64,000 nucleotides of DNA from Fremontodendron californicum (Eukaryota; Streptophyta; Magnoliopsida; Malvales; Malvaceae): positions 1,250,001 through 1,314,000 of the forward strand of contig JAULJL010000041.1 of the NCBI GenBank assembly GCA_030761205.1, read 5' to 3'. Of the stretch, positions 54,355 through 64,000 are shown one piece after another. How positions within the stretch are numbered: position 1 is the first letter of the stretch; each line of letters opens with the position of its first letter. The notes beneath the pieces are model-generated. The model did not search any database. It was not told the DNA's origin and worked only from the letters and a program-made list of their open reading frames with translations. The position numbers and the translations under genes were made by a program.

Positions 54355-57300
54355 GTGTGCGCGTACACACACACCTCTCTCCCCATTGAACTGTTTGGTC
54401 ATGACGTAGGGGAAGGGGGGTTGTTTTTAGAGCCTACTGTTTCGGATGAAAGGCAAAATCGTGGGAATATGATAATCGATTTTAAGTTAATGACAACTCT
54501 CGTGAGATATTTACATGGACTAACACTTGATAATGTGTAAATTGCTCATAATGTGGTATCTAGTATAATACCTGATTCTTTCTCCTGTGTGTTAAATGAG
54601 AATTATTTCATGATTTTAAGTGAGACCCTTCTGCCTAGAGCAAGTTGTCCTTGTGTATTTGGTGAGAAGCTGGTGGACTGTAGGCAGAAAAATGGACTAA
54701 TTTGTTTATGTATAATGTACTTGTTCTCTGTAATTTCTGTTGGAGGTGTGTTATTCACTTATTCTTTTGATTTTCATAGAATGCACCACATGTTTCAATC
54801 AAAGAGGTTAAAACAACAGATGGTGCTTGTTATTTGGAGTTGAAGCAGCCATCTAGACATGCAAGAACTAACTGGAATTTTTTAGAGAGATATGGTTTCC
54901 GCTATGGTGACCATCATACTCGAACTCTGCTGCCTTGTGAGGTTTGGCTTCAACTTCTCTCATATTTTGGTGTTTGACCTAGGCTTTCATTTTGTTCTTG
55001 TTTGTTGAGATTTCATATGAGCCATTGTGTCACTTTTTTCTTCTCTTTTCCCCATATTTTGTCTTTATTTTGTTGTTTGTTTTGAGCTTTACATATCTGA
55101 TTTTTTTCTTTATCATGCTGCAACAGAGTACGCAGTTAAGCATCTGAACATGCATGTGCTTGTATTACATTCATAAAGTTCAGTCTAGTGATAGTTTTTT
55201 AAAGCAGACAGTAGTGCATTCAAGTTTGGCTGATTGTTTGTTCATTTTCCTGGGTTTCAAGCATCAGCAACTTGGTTTTATTTTTAATTATTTTATTATT
55301 CTCTGAAATATACCCAAATGCATCTGATTAAATCAGTATTAGTTCCTGAATACAGGCTGCTCTGAGTAGTTGAATTGTTCGATGAATTCTGATTTTTTTT
55401 ACCAAATCTAGAACAAGTATCATCAGGAAAGCATTAGGTTTCCTGAAATGTTTATGAACATCTGTTTGATATTGTGTCTTTGGTGAAATATCAATTGTTC
55501 CGGGGTTAAGTTTTATTTGTTTGAAATCACTAACAGGTGATGGAAATACTCAAGAGAATTCCTGCAGTGACAAGACGAAAGCTTTCTGGGAAAGGGTTCT
55601 TTCCACAAGAGGGATATATTTTGCAGTATTTGCCCGTTCCTCCAAATTGTTTATCTATCCCAGACATTTCTGATGGTGTTAGCATCATGTCCTCGGTAAG
55701 TGTGTTATGAACAAATGAGGTTTCTTATGTTGATGTTTTTGTTAGATCATGTTAGTGTTAGGTCTTCTGTGGTTAAACATATATTATTTTTTTGCCAGGA
55801 TCTTTCTACGACATTGCTGAAAAAGGTTCTGAAACAAGTTGAGATCATCAAAAGCTCAAGGTCCGGTACCCCAAATTTCGAATCGCATGAAGTAGAAGCT
55901 AATGATTTGCAATCAGCAGTTGAGCAATATCTTCAAGTTAGGGGTACTGCTAAAGCATCTCGCAATATAGATGCACGATATGGGATTAGCAAAGATGCTA
56001 GTGATTCTTCAACAAAGGCATGGCTGGAGAAAATGAGAACATTGTTCATTAGAAAGGGTTCAGGATTTTCTTCACGCAGTGTGATTACTGGTGATCCATA
56101 TAAAAAGGTGAATGAAATTGGCATTCCATCTGAAATCGCTCAGAGAATTACTTTCGAGGAGAGGGTTAACATGCACAACATGAGATATTTGCAAAATCTG
56201 GTAGATAACAAGTTGTGTTTGACCTACAGAGATGGTTCTTCTACATATTCATTGAGGGAGGGATCGAAGGGGCATACCTTTTTGAGACCTGGTCAGGTGG
56301 TACATCGGCGAATTATGGACGGGGACATTGTTTTCATAAATAGGCCGCCAACCACACATAAACATTCATTGCAGGCACTTTCAGTATATGTGCATGATGA
56401 TCACACAGTGAAGATAAATCCGCTAATTTGTGGCCCATTGAGTGCTGATTTTGATGGAGACTGTATTCACTTGTTCTACCCTCAGTCTTTAGCAGCAAAA
56501 GCGGAAGTTTTTGAGCTCTTTTCGGTGGAGAAGCAGTTGCTTAGCTCTCATAGTGGCAACCTAAATTTGCAGTTAGCCACTGATTCGTTGTTGTCACTGA
56601 GAGTTATGCTTCGGACATTTTTGTTTAAAAAGGCAGATGCTCAACAATTGTCGATGTTTCTCTCTTCAGCTTTGCCACAGCCTGCTTTTTTGAAGGGTAA
56701 TCGTGCTGCTCCTTGTTGGACAGCTTTTCAAATTCTGCAGACTGCTTTTCCTGCCTGCCTAGACTGCTCTGGTGATAGATACTTAATTGGAAAAAGTGAT
56801 ATATTAAAAGTCGATTTCAACAGGGACCTCATTCAGTCTGTAATCAACGAAGTCGTGGCATCTATTTTCTTTGAGAAGGGTCCAAAAGAGGTTCTCAACT
56901 TCTTTGATTCTCTACAGCCTTTATTGATGGAGAATATCTTTGCAGAAGGCTTCACTGTTAGTCTAGAAGATTTTTCCGTGTCCAGGGAAGTTATAGAAAA
57001 TATTCAGAAGGATATCCAGGTTATTTCTCCTTTGCTTTATCAGTTAAGGTCAACATATAATGAATTAGTTGAATTGCAAATGGAGAATCACATCCGATTA
57101 GCCAAAGCGCCAGTTGCAGATTTCATACTAAAATCATCGGCCTTGGGTGATTTAATTGACTCTAAGAGCGATTCTGCTGTCAATAAGGTTGTTCAGCAGA
57201 TTGGATTCTTGGGACTGCAACTTTCTGATAAAGGAAAATTCTACTCGAAGACTTTGGTTGAAGATGTGGCATATCAATTTCAAAGCATATATCCTTCTGA

Positions 57301-60300
57301 TGGAGTCGATTATCCTTCTGCTGAGTTTGGACTAATTAAGAGTTGCTTTTTCCGTGGGCTGGATCCGTATGAGGGCATGGTTCATTCAATCTCTACTAGA
57401 GAAGTCATGGTTCGCTCCACGAGAGGATTGTCTGAACCTGGGACCTTGTTTAAGAATTTGATGGCCATCCTTCGTGATGTTGTTATTTGTTATGATGGCA
57501 CAGTTAGAAACATCAGTAGCAATTCAATAATTCAATTTCAGTATGGGTTGAGTGCTAGAACTAGACCTCAATTCCCTGCTGGTGAACCTGTAGGTGTCTT
57601 AGCTGCTACTGCAATGTCAAATCCAGCATATAAAGCAGTTCTTGATTCAACCCCTAGTAGCAATTCTTCTTGGGAACTGATGAAGGTACTCTCTGTTAGT
57701 CCATTATGGTTTGTGTAGAATGAAATGGTTAGGTAGTGCTTAAGCATGTCTTTTTTGTATAGCACTTACCGTTACACATATTGATTTTCTTATTTTCAGG
57801 AAATATTGCTTTGCAAAGTCAGTTTCAAAAATGACCTGATTGACCGCCGTGTGATTCTGTATTTGAAAGATTGTGATTGTGGGAGAAAGTATTGCCAAGA
57901 AAATGCAGCATATCTTGTTAAGAATCAATTGAGAAAAGTCAAACTCAAAGATATTGCAGTAGAGTTCATCATTGAGTATGTTTAATCACATAAACACTCG
58001 GTTTCTGGGGTTTCATTTTCTTCCCCCCCCCCTCCCCAATATATTGTTTGTTAAAAAGGAGATATATATGATTACTGTTGTGCTTAAGTAATGCTGTAGT
58101 ATAAGTCCTAACCTTAGCCCATTGTGTACAGATACAAGCAGCAGCAAACTGTATCAGAAATTGAGACCGGCCTTGTTGGTCACATCCTCCTCGATAAGGT
58201 TACTATATTTAGTCTAACATTATTGTATCTTTTGGGATATATTTAAAGCTTTAGGTTGCGTCCTTGTTGCTTCTTTTAAGATATCTCATTTTGGAGGTGG
58301 TGAAAAAACAGGCTCTATTGAAGGAGTTAAATATTAGTATGCAAGAGGTTCATATGAAGTGCCAAGAAACTATTAATTCCTTTCGTAAGAAGAAAAAGAC
58401 TGCTGAAACTTTTAAAAGGACAGATTTGTTTGTCAGGTTAGTTTTCTTCACCCAAACTTGTTATGATGTGCTAAATGTGTTTTCTGTATTGTACTGTCCA
58501 TTAATGGTTATTGCTAGTAGTTTGCTAAAATTTATTGTAATTCCTCTGATTAGAAAAGCAATAGATATTGGTACAAAGCTCTTAGTATTTTGTTCTTTAA
58601 CTGATGGCATGGCAGTATATGACTTATCAGTAATCACAGTAGGGCGGTATGTGAAATAGATGCAAATTCTTCTGAGTTACTGTACGCATGCCAAAATAGG
58701 ACTAAGCCAACTATCAACAATCAGCTATTAGTAAAGAATCCTGATTTTTTTTTTCTTTTCAATTTTACCACTTGTTTGCACCTTCCACTTTTTTGGGATC
58801 CTAAAATTGCTTCTACTTTTCATTAAGAGGTAAATTGAAAACCTCTTAACACTTGGGTTTTAGCTCAGTTGGTAATGGTGGGGTGAGACATGGATAGAGA
58901 TCCTAGCTTTGAGCTGTAGTGCTCTCCCTTTAAACAAAAATCTAAAAGGAAACCTCATGCTTAGATTTGGTTGTAGTGGAGGATATGAGACTGAAACTGT
59001 TGGTTATGGTGTTAACTTCTATTATAATATGTGCTTGTTCCTTGTTATTCTCCTGAAGATTCTTCCTTCAGGAGAAAACATAAATAAATAGTAAGTGAAA
59101 TGCTTTAGAACTAATTTTGGTGTGCTCTGGTGCCTTTAGGTTTCTTTTCTTTAGATACTATGTAAAAATGCAACAGGCATCTTTACTGGCCTGGGCATTC
59201 AATTGAACATTTTGTAATCAGTAAAAACAGTATACTTTTTTTTTTTTGGTAATTGATGTCTGGTATTTGTCACTAGATTATTGTGTCTAATTGAGCCTTA
59301 TTCTTGTCATAAAATAGATACTGAAATATTAGTCGCTGTTATCATATGTATAAGTGACATTGGCACTGAAGTCCTGCTGGGCTGTTTCCTTTATATGTTA
59401 CCTCTGTTTTATTTTTGGAGTTTGAAGTTTAGTGCAAGGTTCAGATGCGCTGGTTGATTTTGTTTCAATGCCACTCAGATAGCATTCTCTGAATTGGTTT
59501 TTGAAAATGCTTTTTGGTCTACTATATGGTTCTTGATTGGTTTAGTTCTCAGCAATTGTACAGTTTGATACTTATTGTGAACAACCTGTTTAGTTGTGGC
59601 TTAGCAAGCTTTCAAAGCTTTGCAGCCATGTATGAAGTCCGGCCTTATCAAATTCTGAAGTTCTTACTAGATAAGGCATGCTGATTGATACCTTCAATTT
59701 GTGTCAATTTTTTTGTTGTGTCTGAGTAATATTCTTAAATTAACAATGTTAGGTGTTGTTTGGCATTGTTGCCAATTTTTTGTTTTATGTTTTTAAAAAA
59801 GGTTTTGTTTTGCTTTATTTTCAATTTATTGAAACTGAAAATATGTTTGGTTATTGTGTTTTCGTCGCAACAATAAGACAACAATAGCACATAAGTAAAA
59901 GCGGTTGAATCTTGAACCAAGAAAGTGGTAAGGGTTCTTTCCCTTACAACTTCAGTTCTGGCATTTTTAAGCAAAAAATTTGGCACTGTAGCGCAGAAAA
60001 CTCTTCATTGTTTTTGCTTTTGATTTTTGAAAGCAGAAACTCACCAAATGCATTTTTTATTGCAGTTTTTAAAATAATGAAAACAAAAACACAGAACACA
60101 AAACACAAAACACAAAACAAAAATAATCATGAACAGTCCCTTAGTTTGATATTTCCCTTCCCCCTCTGCACAATGACAAAGGCAGCATTCCCTCCTTGTT
60201 TTCTTATCCTTACAAGAAGAGTAGAAAACAATGATTTTTAACTGTAAATTATACATTGATGGACCCTTTTTTGCCTTGGTTATGGAGTCTTAAAATATTT

Positions 60301-63300
60301 TCTTGGTGCAGTATTGAAGAGCTTGTTCTATTGATACTTCCATTTTATCTTCTCTGGATGTATATATCAGAAACTTATGTGATTAGTACATTGTGCTATC
60401 TGTCTCTATGATATATTTATCTGGTTGTAATGGGAACATAGTACTGGTAAAAATTTGCATGATAAGAATCCCTGCTGATCCTTTTGTCTGGAAGGAACCT
60501 GATAGATCATGTAGGTTGCCACCTGAAAAGAATTTGGGAGGCCCTTTGCTGTTTGGTTTTAGCATGTGTTGTCTGTTTATCTATTTGATTTTATCTAATG
60601 TCTGTTTATTACGACTTTCTGTTTTGTTTGCATTTCTTATCACTCGAAATCTCTATTATTTCTTGATCCACCGCACTATGTGTTGCAATGTACATAAATT
60701 CTCCTCTCTTTTGAACTTCTTGGCAGCGAATGTTGTTCTATCCAGCAATCCTGTGCGGACAAGTGGCTTGACATGCCATGCTTGATGTTCTTTTGCCGAA
60801 ATACAAATGATGATCATCTAGATAGTACTTTACAAATCCTGGCTGACATAATCTACCCTGTTCTTCTAGAATCAGTCATCAAGGGTATTGCCCTAGACTC
60901 TACTTTGTGATTTTTGGTATTTGGTTTCTCTTTTCATGGAATGTTATGCATGTAACTTACATATTGGTGAAGTTTACTTTTAGAAGCCGAGGTGATGTGT
61001 GATTAGCTTTCTTTTTCCAAGTTTTCTGTTCCATTCTCTTGGTTTTATCTTAGATTCAACTAATCTAATATCCAGTCATTACTTATTGGTGCTAAGCCTT
61101 TTACAAATAATAGAAATGCATTGCAAACTATGTAGCATTTTGTGACAAAAATGAAAGATATTAATTAGTACTGAACTGTATATTTTTCCAAACTAATAGT
61201 GCTTGTTATATAAGCATAATGGAAGTTTATAGGATGAGTTTACATGATTGCATAATCCAAACAATTAGTGTAATTTCTTTCTACAATGCTGAAACCATAT
61301 TGTATTCTATTTACTTTTGGTTTAGGCAACATCTAGGAACCCTGGAAACATATGGTTTAATTGTTTATCCTAATTGAGCTTTCTTAAGTATTAGTGGTAC
61401 GATAGTCATTTCCAAGCATGCTTGAAATTTTTATTGTTGTGGTCATGTTCTTTTTTTTTTTGAGATATTGTGTATGCTGGTGGGGAGGCAGGCCTTACTA
61501 ATGGCAAAATTTCACATTGAAACTGTGAGTAGCAAATGTGATACCAAGCAAATCTAAGAATAATTGTAAGAAAACAAACCTAAAGTCATAGAATAATCTA
61601 ACTTGACCATTGTCCTTGTCATTTCAGGAATCGTTGAACTTACAGTTCTCCTTTATAATAGAATACTCAGAATTCATAATATAAAACCTAAGTTTTTAAT
61701 ATGAAATTATGTTAACGATTTAAGGTCTTCAATGGCTGCGGATATAGTCTTCTCTTCTCTTCTCTAATCTAATCAAACTCTTTTAGTATTTTAATCTTCT
61801 TTGAGTTTAATGCATATGGAAGCAGTGTATAGGGGCCAAAAAAGAGTCATAGAATAATCTAACTTGACCATTGTCCTTGTCATTTCAGGAATCGTTGAAC
61901 TTACAGTTCTCCTTTATAATAGAATACTCAGAATTCATAATATAAAACCTAAGTTTTTAATATGAAATTATGTTAACGATTTAAGGTCTTCAATGGCTGC
62001 GGATATAGTCTTCTCTTCTCTTCTCTAATCTAATCAAACTCTTTTAGTATTTTAATCTTCTTTGAGTTTAATGCATATGGAAGCAGTGTATAGGGGCCAA
62101 AAAAGAGGTTGGCCACAAAACTCATATATCCACAAAATTATTGTAGCTGTGTCATTAATTTGCAACTTTGTTCCATTCTCAAGTTGTTTGCTTTACCAAA
62201 TCTTATGATAGTTGAACTTGTATACTTCCTACGTTTCAATTTTATTTAGCTTGTAATCTGAGAACCTCGTTGCGGTATGACAGAGTGTTTGCAGTTTGAT
62301 ATTTACTGTTTTGCTATCTTTAATGGACAGGTGACCCCCGTATCTGTTCAGCAAATATTATCTGGGTTAACCCAGATACAACAACTTGGATAAGAAACCC
62401 TAGCAAGACTCAGAAGGGTGAATTGGCTTTGGATGTTGTTCTGGAGAAATCTGCTGTGAAGCAGAATGGTGATGCTTGGAGGACTGTCATAGATTGTTGT
62501 CTTCCAGTACTAAATTTAATTGACACCCAGAGGTCTATACCTTATGCAATAAAGCAAGTTCAGGACTTGCTTGGAATTTCTTGTGCTTTTGAACAAGCAG
62601 TACAGGTATATTTCAACCAAACATTAAGTGTAGAGTGAGGGTTAGATAGTTGTTTAGACATGCATACCTTTCATGTTTGTCTTCCTTTGTTTTGCACATA
62701 TAGCATCTACTATAGATGAATCTATGTTTGCTGACTATTAATGGATGAATGTAGCAGCTTATATTGACTGCCTTGGTAACAAAAAATGTTAAAATTTTAT
62801 TCTTTCAGTCTCTAGATCTCTATGTCACCGAAAATGCTCACTTTTTTTGACAAATTTGCAGCGTCTCTCCACTTCAGTGTCAATGGTGGCAAGAGGTGTT
62901 CTAAAGGAACACCTCATGCTCTTAGCAAACAGCATGACATGTGCTGGAAATTTGATTGGCTTCAACTCTGGTGGTTATAAAGCACTATCTCGCTCATTGA
63001 ATATTCAAGTGCCATTTACTGAAGCAACGCTGTTTGTAAGTAATCTATTCCATTTTGTTATTCTTTCTAAGTTAAAAAAATACAAGTATTTCCCATCTTG
63101 GATAAACCAATGTCCCTTTCGAATTAATCAGTTCTTATATGGTTGCATAGACACCAAGAAAGTGCTTTGAGAGAGCTGCCGAGAAATGTTACAATGATTC
63201 CTTGTCAAGCATAGTTGCATCCTGTTCTTGGGGTAAACATGTGGCTGTTGGAACAGGATCACGGTTCGACATCCTGTGGGATCAGAAGGAGGTATGTCAC

Positions 63301-64000
63301 ATTTTAAGTTATTCTTTTTAATGATATTCCTTGGTTTGTTACTGTCAACCTCTTTGTCCTTTTCCTCTGGCCCGTTTTGGTTCATATATTCAAAGCATGC
63401 TTTGGGCCAATAAGGACATTGGGGCCATCTACTCTTACCGGAAAGGAGGTTGATTGCGTTTAGGATTTTGCTTTTTTGAAGACCCAAAACTAATAAACTA
63501 ATAGGACATTTTCGTTGCATAAAAGGATAGTTAAACTACTGACGTAATAATATTAACCATCTTAATATTTTAATTTGAATAAAGAATCCCCTGACCTGTG
63601 TCCTCGTTCTGAACCCTTTATAGCCATATCCCCGTGTGTTCTATTTCATGTAGTTGGCATGTCAGATGCTTAGATACATACCTGCATCTGACACCTGTAT
63701 CTGAGTCCGAGCAAAATAGCTCTTATCAGCTTTCATCGTTTTCTGTTGTAGCATTTTCTCATTGTCGCTTTTCTTTTCCAGGTTGAATCTGATCAAATGT
63801 GTGGAATGGATGTCTACAACTTTCTGCACATGGTCAGTAGTGCTGGTGGAACCACTTCTAATACTGCTTGCCTAGGAGAAGAAGTTGATGATCTAATGGA
63901 AGTGGATGAAGTGGCGGATTGGAGCTTGTCACCAGACCATAGCACTGGTTTGGATAAGCCGATGTTTGAGGACGCGGCTGATTTTGAGAATAATTTAGAC
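52339..64000 (+). CDS. NRPE1: RNA polymerase V largest subunit NRPE1 (5' part, runs off the window)
   Basis: Fifteen coding exons with GT-AG introns were read by eye: 52339-52419, 52836-52962, 53106-53218, 54157-54204, 54780-54941, 55537-55695, 55799-57685, 57800-57975, 58132-58198, 58312-58436, 60727-60884, 62331-62605, 62862-63035, 63151-63291, 63782-64000+. All phases agree, giving 1304 codons so far. The start is MEENSSAIILDGEIVGLRFG. Residues about 55-100 carry the zinc-binding clamp (CNACG, KCEGHFGY, CLKCLK). The metal-A motif DFDGD lies at about 447-451. The later exons hold conserved regions up to the start of the NRPE1-specific part (DVYNFLHMV). Sequence along the whole length follows Arabidopsis NRPE1 rather than NRPD1 or NRPB1 (recalled comparison). 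Product: catalytic subunit of nuclear Pol V, which makes scaffold transcripts for RNA-directed DNA methylation. The AGO4-binding C-terminal domain is beyond 64000. Confidence 0.94.
54331..54375. repeat. (CT)n/(CA)n microsatellite in NRPE1 intron 4
   Basis: CTCTCTCTC followed by about nine CA units, a short GTGTGCGCGT interruption and more CACACA. It is intronic and noncoding. Confidence 0.9.
55799..57685 (+). CDS. NRPE1: NRPE1 exon 7, catalytic core exon (629 codons)
   Basis: The largest exon covers residues about 231-859. The stretch FIRKGSGFSSRSVITGD and the block PGQVVHRRIMDGDIVFINRP precede the active-site DFDGD at 56447-56461, whose three aspartates hold the catalytic magnesium in all multisubunit polymerases. 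Further on lie QLLSSHSGNLNLQLATDS, FFRGLDPYEGMVHSI (bridge-helix/funnel area, diverged from Pol II as expected for Pol V) and GEPVGVLAATAMSNPAYKA. The acceptor TTTGCCAG and the donor AAG|GTACTC give the frame-consistent borders. There are no internal stops. Confidence 0.94.
58437..60726 (+). other. NRPE1: NRPE1 intron 10 (2.3 kb)
   Basis: The longest coding-region intron runs between AG|GTTAGTTT and TTGGCAG. It contains a tRNA-like A-box word (TAGCTCAGTTGGTA, 58861-58874) and the Tourist-like element at 59753-60140. Open frames inside it (for example 58264-58659, 60393-60785) are extensions of exons 10 and 11 into intron sequence. Confidence 0.85.
59753..60140. mobile_element. Possible Tourist-like MITE in NRPE1 intron 10
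   Basis: The left end GGTGTTGTTTGGCATTGTTG and the reverse complement of the right end GGGACTGTTCATGATTATTT are similar and are flanked by TTA on both sides, the target of PIF/Harbinger elements. Inner arms with GTTTTATGTTTTT and AAAACACAAAACAC words add inverted similarity. The match is imperfect and the call is tentative. Confidence 0.4.
61584..62105 (+). repeat. 261-bp tandem duplication in NRPE1 intron 11
   Basis: The block starting AGTCATAGAATAATCTAACT occurs at 61584 and again at 61845. It reads through to GTATAGGGGCCAAAAAAGAG without a difference that I can see. It lies wholly in the intron between exons 11 and 12, so it does not affect the protein. Identity of the copies points to a very recent event or an assembly artefact. 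Confidence 0.92.

Noticed and set aside
58264..58659. 131-codon frame in NRPE1 as a separate gene
   Set aside because: It is exon 10 read through its donor site into intron 10; the conserved sequence ends at the splice site.

Overview
This is a plant nuclear window, most likely from a eudicot. It is strongly AT-rich. It carries Ty3/gypsy retrotransposons of the Tat/Ogre type, hAT-like and other small DNA transposons, Helitron-like ends, and a multi-exon plant gene with GT-AG introns. I could not name the species. All calls come from reading the sequence by eye and from recalled knowledge of the families; no searches were run.

Layout. (1) 1-921 and 15207-15430 are two halves of one dispersed AT-rich repeat, split by a 14.3 kb LTR retrotransposon at 922-15206 on the minus strand. 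A second, uninterrupted copy of the host repeat at about 24944-26065 preserves the empty site. The retrotransposon has gag-protease, reverse transcriptase with two RNase H domains, and integrase, broken into three overlapping reading frames. It also has a 929-codon antisense (plus-strand) gene with a plant mobile domain (PMD). That gene appears to have its own TATA box, a 5' UTR intron and a poly(A) signal. A decayed fragment of a GIP1-like (DUF1296) host gene lies inside the intron. (2) 15431-27946 is gene-free and repeat-rich: CGTGTC-type repeats, a Helitron-like cluster with a 13-unit minisatellite, and several MITEs. (3) 27947-46577 is an 18.6 kb plus-strand element with two 4.6 kb LTRs and an exact 5-bp target duplication. 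It encodes a Gag and a second Gag-related protein but no recognisable pol. Tandem repeats fill the rest, so it is a large non-autonomous Ogre-like element. (4) 46583-49430 holds AT-rich DNA, two nested hAT-like elements and a 480-bp foldback next to the gene promoter. (5) From about 49440 to the window end is the 5' two-thirds of NRPE1, the largest subunit of RNA polymerase V. I resolved fifteen coding exons (1304 codons); the C-terminal domain lies beyond 64000.

How the parts relate. The only host gene that looks functional is NRPE1, a core component of RNA-directed DNA methylation, the pathway that silences elements like those filling the left 46 kb. Its introns have taken in two copies of one hAT MITE family, a Tourist-like element and a 261-bp tandem duplication without disturbing the reading frame. 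The most unusual object is the antisense, intron-containing PMD gene carried as cargo by the Tat-type retrotransposon, with a piece of a second host gene inside that intron.
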